Shown in pieces: positions 46,825-59,147 of a stretch of 64,000 bases of DNA; within the stretch, counting starts at the first letter, position 1, and every line of letters starts with the position of its first letter. Source of the stretch: Flammula alnicola. Its lineage: Eukaryota > Basidiomycota > Agaricomycetes > Agaricales > Strophariaceae. The translations under genes were made by a program, and so were the position numbers. Under the pieces are notes generated by a model. That model worked only from the letters and a program-made list of their open reading frames with translations, searched no databases and was not told where the DNA came from. The DNA lies in assembly GCA_015499995.1 (NCBI GenBank), contig JADNRV010000048.1, positions 186,001 to 250,000 on the forward strand. Direction: 5' to 3'.

Positions 46825-49800
46825 ATGAATTCCTATCCTCCTGAACTTCTGGCGCAGCTCGCGCCAGTGATGTTCATCGCCGGACTCGATGTGCCTCCAA
46901 CAATTGCAACTCCGGGGTCTCCCACAGCTGCAGTACCGAAACCTCAAGATGCATTCCAAGTTCTTACCCTTCGTCTTCGCGAGGCGCTTCTAGCCCAACG
47001 CAAGGTCGCGATCTGGCAACCCGAGAAGAAGAAATCATTTCAAGTCATTCTGGTCGATAAGGACGTGAAATTTCCTCCTCGAAAACTGGTGGCATCCGAT
47101 GACCCACAATACTCCGCGGCTCATTCTCCATTGTCACCTCTTACACCCACATCACCTTTACACCCAGACGGATTGATTGCACCTATATGGATTAGGAAAC
47201 ATACATCACTCGTCCCATCCGTTTTTGTTCTATTTCTACGCATTTTCGAATATCCACCACACGTTTCACGCACACCCTTAGATCTACCAGATGCCGAAAA
47301 GGAGCGAGAAAGGGAAGCGGAGGAACGGAGGAAGGACTCTGAGCTAGCTGCAGACGTGGCTCAACGGAAGAAGATTACGAATGAACGGGGGATTAAGCTT
47401 ACGGTGGTCCTTATGGCGAGCAGAAAGATGTTAGGTGTGTTCAAGCCGATTACGTAATAGTACGAGTCTGAAGAGCATTTTAGACGATCCTTCACTGGAT
47501 GCCCGACTGACGTTTATTAGAAGACAAAGTGGCCTTGATTCGCGCGCCGCCCTCTTCGTTCTCAGCCCCGTAAGCCCATCGGAACTCAACGAATTTGTTC
47601 GAAGGTGCAGACATCTGATCTTTCAAACCCTAGACTAGGTCGCTAATATTCTTGTTTGAAGTCTCCAGCAGGCTCTATACGAACCAGCACTAGAATACTA
47701 CACTGCGCACTCTAAACGAGTGCGACGTAAACGCAATCGGCATTCGCAAAATGTGTCCACCCATACTAATCCATCAGCAGCACTTGGAGGAGGACTTAAC
47801 ATTGCGCGTCCATTGAGACCGGAGGGATGGACTGTTCGCTACGAGTACAAGATGGCTTGCTTTGCTGAATTCAGGGGTGAAGATGAGGTGGCTTTGAAGT
47901 ACGCAAGTCTATTTCTACCCTTTTAATCTAAATACTTACATTTTTTTCATGGTATTAGGCACTATCAAGACGCATACGAGATGCTCATCATCATGTTTGG
48001 CTCAACGGCGATACTGCCTCCACGGACGAAGCGATGGGCGGAAGCGAAGGTGCTTGCTGATTGTATCAATATCAAGGTTCGTAAATCGATTCCCGTCACC
48101 CTGGATTGCACCAAATATACTAGTTCAGATAGTCAAGCTATATCTATACAACAATGAACATGCTCTGGCGCTATCACATCATAACACGCATATACGACAG
48201 TTTGGCGATTTTTCCAGAGGTTGGGGTATTGGCGAGGAAACTTTCGAGTTTTGGAGTTGGATAGCACGACAGTAAGTCACAGACCCGCTTTCTTCCTATT
48301 TATTCTGATATCCGTCTTAGACACCGCGTCCTTGCTGAACTCCTCGAACAGGGCACGCGTTCAACGCTCGTGCTTCCGACTCACAAACCTACGGCATCAA
48401 ACATCAATCTATCGCAATCTCAACAAACTTTACGAACAACCCCAGGTGTTGAATATGACACTCTGCGCTCTCTTGGGATCAATCCAAGCCATGCTCTGCA
48501 ACATCCTGGATTCTACTACTACGTTGCGGCCAGGTGCACAGAAATGCGGAGACGGCGTTTCTTGGCTGCCGTCGATGCTGAGGTGAGTGTTACGTGCATA
48601 AACAGACTAGCAGGGCTTTAATGAGCTTAACCATCGCAGCTTACTCAAAAACCTATTGCACTTTCTCCTGGATTTACGAATGAAAAGAAGGTTGAGCATC
48701 TGGCCATCATCAACGAGGCAAGAACTTTGAAGTCTCTCCTGCTATTCTGGCTGACGTTTTAAATGAGACAGTTATATACCAAATCCTATGAACTGTTCAA
48801 AAAGCATTCGCCAGCCTCCAATCAAGGACAGGGACGCTTGACATTGTGGATTGCTTATAGGATCGCACAAACATATTATGAGTCTGGTAAATTTGATATG
48901 GCAGTTCGGTAAGCGGTGGTCTGCAAGATCTGCCCCCCACACAATTGACCTTCTTTGTCAGATTCTTCGAACGGATAGCAAAGACTTACAGACGAGAAAA
49001 ATGGAATTCGATGCTTCTACCTCTTCTGTCAACGTGGTATGCCTGCGCGCAGCAACTCGGAGATGTAGAGCTTAGCATAAAATTGTTGGTCGAAATGCTG
49101 GGGCATGGTTGGTACAGACTTCTCAAGTGGTTTACAGTCACCGACTATCATCACAGATTCTGTCGACTCCGATGATCCAAGCTCATTAGAAGAAGATTTG
49201 ATAGCAGTTTTGAGGGTAAGTTTAAATCGACAACCTTTTACTGAACGCGAGATGACTGACAATTAATGTAGAGCACTGTGCCATCCTCGCCTGACGAGCC
49301 GCTGGTTGTTGATCTCGTTGAGGCGCAGCCGATTTGTGCGTAAGGATTCACAACCTCCAGCCTCTCTACTTGAATCTGATGCCTCGCTTGTAGTCGACTC
49401 AGCTGTCGTTTTCTGGTCTCCAGAGGTCAAAGTCGGCGAACACGCTGCGTTCCAGTTAAGCTTGATGGCGCCAAGTTCCATCACCATCGCGTCTGTGCCC
49501 TTTTCTCGCCTCGCCATCCACTTTGCGCATCACGAGTCCCCGATCATCGTCGAGCATGAGCCCTCAGAGATAGAAAGTACCGTTTCGGTAGTCAATCTCG
49601 GACATATTAAACATTCCGACAGCAATCAGCCTGTGTTCAAAGCGAATCTTCGCTGGCAACGAGGATCTGTAATCGTTTTTACGGGTTCTATGTCATCTGA
49701 AGTTCCTGCTGTGCTCAAGGTAAGATTGTCTCGTCGTCGTTTGATTTTTTTTCTTTCTGACAACAGCTTATCTTCAGGTTACATCGATAGTACTGGTTGT

Positions 49801-51575
49801 TGAGGATAATGGCTGGAAACTGGAAATTCCTTTTGAGCCACATAGCAAGCGATCTGCCTCGAGCTCGGTTGGGAGATGGTTAAGCTCTGTCAACCCTCCA
49901 AAGTTCATTCCAATCCAACGAGAGGAATATCGCTCAACAACGTTTGTTTCGTCTCTCTGCCACGCATTCTTTTTGCTAACATCCATTTAGGGTCAAGCAT
50001 CGGGCGCACCACCTGAAAGCGAGATTCCACCACAATGCACCCGCCTATCTTGATGAAGATTATCCTATAGAAATCGAAGTTACGAACACAGACACTTGCG
50101 ATCTCGACGTCATTATTAGCTTCCTGTTACAGCCGACGGAGATTGATGATGCTGGTATGTCTTGTCTGGTCAGATTCTTGTGTATGCAGCTGATGTAGCT
50201 GTCCCAGTGAATTGGATAGTTGTTGAAGACCAGCGGTCATCCAGCCTTATAAAGGGTATTCACCTTGGCATTGTCGGCCCCGGTATCAGCGTTACCAAGA
50301 CCATGCATCTCTTCAATACGGGGGCGGGCGGCGATCGGATGGTTGACGTATCGATTCAAACGAGTACTATAGTCGACGACGACGATGATAGCAAGGAGGA
50401 GGAAGAGGAGGAAGAGGAAATTCATCAAGCTTCTACTCGCGACACCATGGAACATCTGAAGATGCTCGTCATTCCAACCGTCAATCCTATTCAAGTCACC
50501 CAAAGCGTTGCTTACAGACGTGCTTTGGACCCGTGGTCAGGTTTAGCTGATCTGCAGACATTTGACGAGTCATTCTGGGATCATAGAAGAGGCGGCGAGG
50601 CCCTCGTGACAGTCTCGATGGCCTGCGTTGGTCCCTCGAGCCTTAGAATTGAGAGCGTGGATCTTGACAGAAGGGTAAATTCTTTCGCAAATTCATGGTA
50701 TTGTATCTAAAAGTAAAATCCCTAGGACAATCAACACGCCAAGATCATCGATTCGTCCACCGAGGTTATCGATGAAAATATGTCCGAATTTCCTGCTGGT
50801 AACTATATTGATGGTTTCCCGCTGGACATGTTATCTGAACTTTGTTGTGACATAGAATACATTGGTGGCGACGAGTTCTGCGCAAGCTGTCGAATTAGCT
50901 TTGCATTGGAAGACGATCAAGATGTCACACAAGATGCGCTTGAAGGCCCTGGTCGATATGTCGTTACGTGGTGCAGGTATGCCTTAAGATAAAATAAATA
51001 CCACATAACAGTAATTGATTGCTCGTGACAGGGTACTACAGAACGGTGAACACGGGTCCAAAGCAACGAGCTATTTCCCTCTACCCCCATTGCGTCCGCC
51101 AATGGACGATTTGGTCGCCCTCCTTGATGTGCCGCCAAAGGCTACTCTGCACGTTCCAGTTTCCTTGGCTCTCACTATCCGGAATTACCACCCCACACGC
51201 TCAGCCAATGTCACTGTGCATCTGGAACCCGATTCATTGGAAGCTTTCGTCGTCTCCGGGATAAGAAATGGTCGCGTGCCTATTCTTCTCCCAGGTTCAG
51301 AAGAGAAACTAGTCTGGAGGATGATACCCATCGAGTGTGGGTATGTGAAGCTTCCCAGAATCAAGGTTATAGATAGACGAAAGGCCATTCCAGTCTCTCA
51401 AAGTTCTGGGGAACCTGTGGTAGCCTCAGACGCATCTGCTGGGGATCTTGTCAAAGTCGTCGACCTTAGACATGATACACGCCAGGATGTTAGTACTCGC
51501 ACAGACTCAGAGTCGGTGCACGGTGATGAGGTGGAGCAATGGGAGGGTCCTGGCACTATTCTTGTACTACCTTGA
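46825..51575 (+). CDS. TRAPPC11: TRAPP complex subunit TRAPPC11 (Foie gras-type)
   Basis: TRAPPC11 is a subunit of TRAPP (TRAPP III in animals), a Rab1-type exchange factor complex for ER-Golgi traffic. Seventeen exons fit: 46825-47434, 47484-47604, 47662-47898, 47959-48076, 48129-48271, 48321-48582, 48640-48717, 48772-48908, 48962-49107, 49157-49215, 49272-49335, 49394-49719, 49778-49941, 49991-50154, 50190-50674, 50726-50976 and 51032-51575. They total 3909 bases, in phase, 1302 residues. The Foie gras domain shows RRQSGLDSRAALFVLSPVSP, ALYEPALEYYTAH, RPEGWTVRYEYKMACFAEFR and a tetratricopeptide-like helical region. The C-terminal half is beta-rich (Gryzun-type). One intron (48718-48771) has a GC donor. 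No frame break was found, which matters as an internal control for the indel-bearing genes. Confidence 0.93.
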
Positions 51576-51956
51576 AGTGATCTGTTATTATTCCGCAAAC
51601 CGCGTGCTTTCGTGTAAATTAATCTGTTGGGGTCCTTTTTGCATCAGTTTACGAACAAGTCGCGTTATATTTTTGACCTGACAGGTATCCATCACGTGTA
51701 TTTATGTTTCAGAGGTTATTAGGATTTGCTGAACTCTAATGCTCTGCTCTTGCCCCCATCCTTCCCCGAGACAACAGGCTCGCCCTGGTTGCGCTCACCA
51801 GTGATTTATCGCCCAAGCCTGTACAATATAGACGGTATGCATGTTTTCTTTTTTCAAGAATATCTCTAGACATGCAAGTCAGGTAACGACTGCGCCATCT
51901 TCTCTGTCGGACCATAGCCGCAAAGGACTCCCTTCTGGGGCTCCTCTGGTGCTACT

Positions 51957-53501
51957 ATGGACCTGGTTACTTGCCATGGAGGCTCTCTTCCAAACTCTGA
52001 GCAGGACACAGACTTGGCCGACCCTCCACAGGATATAGACTCTAATAGAAGCAACGATGACCCATATCCCTCACGCCCTTCGAGTCGCCTAGGTTTCAAC
52101 CGGCCCATATCGTCGGCACCTTCTCCTGATGGTCCCTTCAATTCAGAAGCAATCCAGTGGTCGCGCAGCCTCTTCCAAACCGTTGGAATTCCAGACCTGC
52201 GATTGTCGTCTATCAAGAATCATTCGGCAAGCAAGGTGGATATGTCGGACTCTACATGCCCACCCTCGCCAGAAATTCCGAAGAAAAACGGTTCATTTCC
52301 TTCCAGCGAAAAGCTTCCTGTCGAGACATTCCCCAAGGATGTTTCTGAAGATTGCGTGACATCACCTGTTGTTCCTCGCAAATCGCCCTCGGTATCGCGT
52401 CTATGCTTCCCTTTTGTAACGACTCCTTCTCCTCGCCGCAACAAACCACCCCCACCACCACCTCCCACTCGTCACAAATACTCCTGTTTTCCTTCGTTGA
52501 TGTCACCTGTACCCGCTGGTCGACCGTATCCCAAACACCAACGTCACATTTACCAAGAACATGGATATTCACAAATAGCATTGCAACACGTCAAATGGTT
52601 CTGGTCCTTGCGCGAAGCCGAATGGGAAAACTACGACGCGTATCTGAATAACGTCAAGGCATATGAAGGTATCTCGCAAGACAACGGCGCCATCCTTCCG
52701 CCTCCTATTCACCCCGCAACTCCACGCCCTGCTCAAGCTGTGCCTTCGAACCAAGCCATCCCTCCTATGACCATGCACCCCCGGCGTGGCGACATATCAG
52801 CATTGCGCGATCCTTACTGTGTGCATATCGATCGTTGTTTCGCTGGTTTACCGACATGGACTATTAACAAGACCCTCTGGATGTATGACGTACATATGGC
52901 AACCGAGCTTCGAACTAAAGGTCCTATACCCGAAGACGACAGTTCGGACGGCGAGTCTGAAAACGGATTGGAGACTTCAGTTTCGACTAACTTTAGTGAT
53001 GATTCGGACACGACCCTTGTGGAAAGCGAAAATGAAACGGATACAACCGATCCGCCACAACTTGTGATTTCGACCACCACAACCTGCTCAAATACCAAGG
53101 GTGACTCTGAAGAATCTCAAGACGAATATGTTGACCCTTCATCGACAGTCGCATTTGCTACCCAATCGCCCTCTAAGCATTTGAATGGACAACTAGTTCT
53201 GAATACAATGGGCTGGTCTCGATCTCTGAAAGCGGTTTCTACAAAGCCAAAGCCTCGAAACTTAGACAACATCCGACCGCCATGGGCAACAAACTGGTAC
53301 CGACGTTGGGAACTTCTGGTGGATTTGTCTCGACAGGATAGGGACCGACAGGACGCCTCTTTCGGAGTAAATACCCCGCCATTGGAAATTTTGCCTTCGG
53401 CCATGGACATTGCTGGAAAACCTTTCTTCGTTGGACGACACCCGATGGATCCGGACCGCGCCAGTGATTTGGATGCCAGACTTGAGATCGCCGAAAGCTA
53501 G
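51957..53501 (+). CDS. Disordered 514-residue protein, hypothetical
   Basis: An intronless open frame of 514 codons is rich in Pro, Ser, Asp and Glu. Notable pieces are a polyproline run (KPPPPPPPTRHKYSCF), an aromatic patch (ALQHVKWFWSLREAEWENYD), TWTINKTLWMYDVHM, a central acidic serine tract and WATNWYRRWELLVDLSRQDR before the end. These conserved-looking aromatic islands in a disordered chain suggest a protein-interaction role, but no domain is recognised. A second ATG upstream at 51,841 opens a different frame and is less likely to be the start. There is no signal peptide or membrane segment. Confidence 0.65.
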   Translation: MDLVTCHGGSLPNSEQDTDLADPPQDIDSNRSNDDPYPSRPSSRLGFNRPISSAPSPDGPFNSEAIQWSRSLFQTVGIPDLRLSSIKNHSASKVDMSDSTCPPSPEIPKKNGSFPSSEKLPVETFPKDVSEDCVTSPVVPRKSPSVSRLCFPFVTTPSPRRNKPPPPPPPTRHKYSCFPSLMSPVPAGRPYPKHQRHIYQEHGYSQIALQHVKWFWSLREAEWENYDAYLNNVKAYEGISQDNGAILPPPIHPATPRPAQAVPSNQAIPPMTMHPRRGDISALRDPYCVHIDRCFAGLPTWTINKTLWMYDVHMATELRTKGPIPEDDSSDGESENGLETSVSTNFSDDSDTTLVESENETDTTDPPQLVISTTTTCSNTKGDSEESQDEYVDPSSTVAFATQSPSKHLNGQLVLNTMGWSRSLKAVSTKPKPRNLDNIRPPWATNWYRRWELLVDLSRQDRDRQDASFGVNTPPLEILPSAMDIAGKPFFVGRHPMDPDRASDLDARLEIAES

Positions 53502-54097
53502 AGGGGATGGCCATGCCTCCATCGTTTCCTGGTCTGAATCTGTTCTGCTTACATCCTGGGTGTATTGATTGCCTGCCTCTTTTATTACGAAATACCTCTG
53601 TCGATGTTCGACTGTACAAGCTATATTATTCCCGTTCTGTCTCTCCTCCGCGGAACCTCTCCTTTTCCCAAGACCCTTGTATACCAACCCCTCCTAGATT
53701 CCAAGCAGCATTCAACACGCCCTTCACATCTTCCCAAGCCGGGTCAACACATTATCCGGATTATATTTTCGGTTTTGGCTTGTACCTTTTTCGAGTATAT
53801 GTGGACTTGGACCAACTCTCAGTTTTAATGTAATTGGTTGCAGCTTTCTCCCCTTCCTTTTTGTCTGCCTGCAACCATTCCTTTCTTCTTAAAATTATTC
53901 TACTCGGATTTCTTTGCTGCTTGGTTGTAACAACATGCATATGGACCTTTCGCCAATGTCAAGCTTTCGTATTTGTTTGCATCACATGACATCATGAAGT
54001 CTCGCGATTCAGCTATGATGCAATTCTGGCTGTCCAGGTTTATAAACAGATATAGGCCGATTTCCCTCGCTTTCAAATCTTGTTTCAAACCACCACC
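53502..54097. other. Intergenic, GST upstream region
   Basis: Pyrimidine-rich spacer. The GST start is preceded by an AT-rich stretch with TTTATAAAC near 54,038, a possible TATA element. Nothing else is recognised. Confidence 0.4.
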
Positions 54098-55043
54098 ATG
54101 AGTATCCCAGACGAAGACATCTTCCCGCATGCTACTGCTGAAGCAGCGAAGACCGTTGCGAAACATCAGGAATCGCAGGATCTCATATTTTATGCTGGCT
54201 GGGTGTGCAATCTCTCGAACTCGATGCCTTCCACTACTGACAGCAACCTACCTGCATTAGTTCTGCCCATATGTCCAACGTTCCTGGATCGCTCTTGAAG
54301 AGAAGGGCATACCTTATCAGTATAAGGAGATCAACCCTTACAAGAAAGAAGCACATTTCTTAGGTAGGCCACGCCTTGAACATCGTCCTTTGACTGCGAG
54401 GTTTAACCGCTGCCAAAGCTATCAACCCAAAGGGTCTCGTTCCTGCTGTGGAATATAAGGGCAGAGCTCTTTATGAGTCTCTCATCTTATGCGAATTTTT
54501 TGAGGACGCATTTCCTTCTCATAAACCTCTCCTTCCGACTGATCCTGTCGACCGAGCCCTTGCGCGCATGTGGCTGGATCACCTCTCCAAGACTTTCGTT
54601 CCAGCTTTCCAACGCCTTTTACCTGCGAAGGAGCCCGAAAAGCAGCAGGCTGCCCTTCAGGAACTCTATGAATCTCTCAGGAAATTTTCAGCTAATATCA
54701 AGGGTCCGTACTTCCTCGGTGAGGAATTTACCTTGGTGGACGTTGCCATTGCTCCCTGGATTGTTCGAGACTATGTGATCGAAGAGCACAGAGGATACAA
54801 GAGAATCGACGCTAGCCCCGCTTGGAAGGCATATGCCGACTTGGTTGAGAAAAGGGACAGCGTTATTAACACCTCCAGTGTAAGTAGTTCAGTCTTTCAA
54901 TAAATATAACAAGATCGCTGATACTCGTTCCGTCATTGAAACAGCTTCGAGAACATCTTGTGGACATATATGGTCGCTATTTGCGCGACGAAGCCCAGAG
55001 TGCAGCTGCAAAAGCTATCCGAGCAGGAAGAGTTATTCCTTAA
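54098..55043 (+). CDS. Omega-class-type glutathione transferase
   Basis: Four exons, 54098-54202, 54261-54363, 54419-54879 and 54945-55043, give 255 residues. The N-terminal thioredoxin-like domain has FYAGW, FCPYVQRSWIALEEKG (Cys-Pro-Tyr at the catalytic position, as in omega GSTs), EINPYKKEAHFL, INPKGLVPAVEYKGRALYES and LICEFFEDAF. The C-terminal helical domain holds DHLSKTFVPAFQRLLPAKEP, GPYFLGEEFTLVDVAIAPW and a polar end. Omega GSTs with Cys act as thioltransferases or glutathionyl-ketone reductases. An in-frame Met six codons upstream (54080) could also start. Confidence 0.88.
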
Positions 55044-55514
55044 AGCTCGAAACCGTCATATGAATATATCGTAGGACTTCAAGTTGTCGAGGAAGGCTTG
55101 CATAGTAAATGGTACCCGGGTGGATTGTAGCTACCAAGTACTAATTGTAGGTATTGCACCAGAACCACACGTTGTAGTATGTATAGATAAATGCATTATG
55201 GTTCCAATGAACTGCAATAGTGATGGTGGAAAGAAAAAATCTTTGCAGGTTTACGGCGACGGAGACACAAGTTGAATATTTGAATACCGGTGTTGATCGG
55301 CGTCCAAAAAAACACTGTCGATGTCATCTGCGCTAACATGGGCTTGGCCTCGGGGGCCGTCGACGTCTCATTCAAGCCTCAACAACAGCGCTCTGTGACC
55401 TCGACGGGCAGTGGTTTTTGTCTACGACCTTCGTTACTGCAGAGCGCCGATGAGAACGACCAGTCTTGCTCTCATTCTCCACACCTATCTTTCGTCGCGT
55501 GCAAGTAATTTGTC
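55044..55514. other. Intergenic, no feature seen
   Basis: This spacer lies between the GST and the hydrolase. A short ORF at 55290-55508 shows no motif and overlaps the hydrolase promoter. Confidence 0.4.
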
Positions 55515-58500
55515 ATGTTCGCCAATTCATTAACACGGGAAGTCGGCCTGAAGGTCGGACCTACAATGCTCGAGGTCCTCGTCAGGCATTACTTTGACCG
55601 ACTGAAGAATGATGTCGAGACAAGTGAACCTGGAGGAAGCATGAAACAGGATCATGTTCTGTACGATGAGGCCTTCACAATCGTCAAGGTGTGTAACTTT
55701 TCTTGGGGCAGGCTCCTCCTTGTGCTAACATCAAGCAGTCTTTCTTGAGCGCTTCTACTTTGTGAGCGCTTCTGCTTAAGTTGCAAATGTGCTATTCTGA
55801 CCTTCTGTAGCCATACTATTGAAGAATTGCAAAGTAAATTCTGCTCGCATTTGGTGCATTTACATGTGCCTGATTCTCGACAGGCTTCTCCAATACACGA
55901 ACACCGTCACCTCCGTGGACTCATGTTGTGAGGGTAATCGTCCCGATGGCGTGCTGCGAAGAAGCTGCTTCATACTTGATCAAAGCCCTAGGAGGGGAAG
56001 AAGTAGCCAAGCGTTTGGTTGGTGGAGTGAAATGGTGGCAAGTTCGCGGAGTCAATGGGTAAGCCCTCCTTTGAAATGTCAAACCAGAAGATATATTCAT
56101 ATGCCTTACAGCGTCGATGGCCAGTGGATTACTGCCAGGAAAGACTGGCAAGAGGCTAAACGACGACATAAAATACGACGAGAGCGAGAGCAGAAAGGCC
56201 TGTCCAACCCACCGCTTTCCTCGGAAGATATGCAGAACAGCAAGGAAGGTGTATACGAAAAGGATATGGATGCAATGCGCTGTATTCTCTACCTTCATGG
56301 AGGTGTGATATCACATTGGTACATTCACCATAATACTGAATTTGAGTGTTTACACAGGTGGATACTACTTTGGAAGTGTCGATCAAGAAAGGTATTAGTC
56401 AAAAATTTGACGCGTATATACGTTTGGTTAATTACTCTATGTCTGGTACCAGGTATAGCATACAACGACATGCGCGTAAAATTAACGGCCGAGTATTTGG
56501 TATGTTTAGTACCCACCTGTCTTGCGATATTGCATGAAACCTATTACCCATCTAGCTATTAACTACAGACTTGCGCCTCAATATCCCTTTCCATGTGGAT
56601 TGCAAGACGCGATAGCAGCTTGTGTGTATTCAAAACTCCATCGTCTTCTCCTACTTGCTGATTTTTTTGCGCTGTGTAGACTTGTATCTCATAAGGCCTC
56701 CAGCTGACTCGGCTCATCAGGCCGTGGACCCTGCGCATATCATCATTTCAGGAAACTCTGCTGGAGGCGGGCTTTCGTTAGCTCTTCTCCAGGTCATTCG
56801 CGACAGCGGTTTGCCGATGCCCGCCGGTGGTGTCTTGATTTCTCCTTGGTGCGACCTGACCCACTCGTTCCCAAGTGTTCACATCAACACGGACACAGTT
56901 CGTAAAAATTCAGTCAATGGTGCTCAACTCAATAGTACTAACATGAAATCTAGGATGTCGTGCCGGAGTCCGGATTATCGTTCCACAAGCCCAGTCTGCT
57001 CTGGCCTCCGCCCTCCGAAGAAATCTCAAGTCGTGTCCATGCCTCAATTCGTTTCCGTATTCGGCAAGCTTTTAGGCTAGAGGAGCCTCAACAAATCAGT
57101 CCCACGTCGACTTTCATGGATGGACACAGTAATAGTAACGTGTTGGCCGAGACGGATCCAACTACTCCGCTCGCACCTCCGGCTCCAGTCGATCCTGAGA
57201 ATGTTGTCGTTCAGTGCACAGACTCTGGCGAAATTATCGAAGTAGCTCAACAGTTGCATTTTTATACCCGAAACAGTCTGCTAGCCCACCCTCTGGTTAG
57301 CCCAGCTATGTCCTATCTCGGTGGTCTGCCGCCCCTGTTGTTCATTGCTGGTGATAAAGAAGTGCTGAGAGACGAGATCATCTACACGTTCGCTCATTTC
57401 ACTCCTTAAAAAATCCAAATTTGTTAACGTTTTATCTAGAGCACATAAAGCGGCTTATCCTGAAAAATACCCTGCAACAAATCGTGCACGCGAACTAACC
57501 CATCTTTGAAGTCTATCGAAGAACGTTGGCAACCTACATCGGTGCATTTGCAAGTGTATGATGGTAAATCCTATTTCTACGATGAAATCTTACATTTTCT
57601 AACACCATGCACAGACAGCCCACATATTTTACCAGTCTTGTTCTCCTTTACTACTCCGGCCAAATTCTGTTTCCGCGCTATGGCCAGTTTCTGCAAATTC
57701 GTCACAGAAATGACCCCGATACCTGTACCCCCTGTAACCAGGACTGCTTCGACTTCGAGTATCACCAGAAAACCCATCTCTCGCCGGCAGTCCTTATTCG
57801 CCAATTTTAAGCCCTCTACACGGCATGCCCAAACCCCCGAAGTCCAGTCTCCTCCTGATATCACCCTTACGACGTCTCCGCTACCAATCGATTCAAAACA
57901 GCCAGAACCTCCTCGGCGTCGGCAATCGTTGCGGCATACGCTATCGACGTCACTGTATCGTGCCGGCACTGTGCTCAGGAGATCACCCTCTCCAGCTTTG
58001 CAAGAACCTCTGCCCGAGAATCAGCTGTCTGAACCTGCTAACGGATTCGACCCAGTCACCTCTACACCTCAACAAAAACCTTCCGTTACATCAAGTGACG
58101 TTGGGCCCCGTTTTCAAGCATCCCCAGCACCTACAGCAGAGCCTAGCGAAGATCGGTTTGCGGGTGAAATTGATGTCTACAGCGATATAACGGTAAGAGG
58201 ATATCTTGATTGAGCATATATTTTTCGCTAATGTCACGATTAGAACCCTTCAGTGTGGGAATGCCGGATGATAAGAGAACGAGTTAACACGTCCGGTGTA
58301 ATCCGACCTCTTGAACCTGAATCAGAGCTCGATGCATTCCAAATACCCTCGGAACGCGTCGGACAATTCTCTGACCTCACTATACATCGATATGTCAGAG
58401 ATCGGAACAAGTTCGACAAGAAATTCGCGCATACAGTAAAGTCCATTGACAAACACCGTCGCCACAACCTGCAACGCGCCAAGGAAGACACCATTAAGCG

Positions 58501-58960
58501 TATGAGCGTTCTACGGAAGACTTTACGCAAGAACGGCAAGCTCGCTGCGAAAGGGTCCGATAAGGAGGCGAAGGAGGATGTGACAGGATGTCCTGAGTGG
58601 GGGTGGGCTTGGGCTTTGGACGAAGGAGAGGATCCGCCTCCGAGCAGCATCGTCTCGAGGAGAGATACAGAGGAGGCGCGTAAGCTCGCGGAAATAGCAG
58701 ATCAGGCTATTCTTGGCGAGGACCATACCTTCAGTGGCAACAATTTGTGGGCGCTCGTCATCAACTTCTTGACCGTCACTCCCGGAAGACACACCCATAC
58801 ACTGCATAAAAAACCAGAACAGTCTCTAAATGTAGTCGCCGGCGAACCCGAGGCATCTACTTCTACAGACAGCTCGAAGCCTCGGAGACATAAATCTCGA
58901 TTATCCCGCGTGCACATTTGGCATAAGCATAGACATTCTTCGGAAGAACACCATACATAA
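55515..58960 (+). CDS. Alpha/beta hydrolase (HSL-type esterase/lipase) with a long C-terminal extension
   Basis: Thirteen exons fit: 55515-55688, 55739-55761, 55811-55833, 55884-56058, 56112-56302, 56358-56391, 56453-56499, 56556-56621, 56680-56897, 56954-57387, 57440-57563, 57615-58192 and 58244-58960. The hydrolase part has LYLHGG/GGYYFGSVDQE (the HGGG oxyanion loop), AINYRLAPQYPFP, HIIISGNSAGGGLSLALL (the G-x-S-x-G elbow with Ser) and FIAGDKEVLRDEIIYT, matching HSL-type esterases. The second half, from about 57,700, is an extension with RRQSL, polar disorder, a helical region (VRDRNKFDKKFAHTVKSIDK) and a basic end. Exon 11 is one base short: a T run at about 57,504 (CTTTG for CTTTTG) gives HLLKSIEERW. 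Substrate unknown. Confidence 0.78.
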
Positions 58961-59147
58961 TGTTTGTTACATGTGCGCTACTGTACGGCATCTGCATTCC
59001 GTACTTGGAGATAATTTATATGACCTGTGTACTTCATGTATGAACCCTCTCAGTTTCCTTAATTTACAAATCGATTCATATATAACGTAGAATCGTGGTA
59101 TATAGAAAGACTTTTTAAATCAAAATCCTACAGCCTTGCTCGAATGT

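Noticed and set aside
49306..49395. Apparent frame shift in TRAPPC11 after EAQPI
   Set aside because: A 58-nt GT-AG intron (49336-49393) joins QPI to FDSAVVFWSPEV in phase; no shift is needed.
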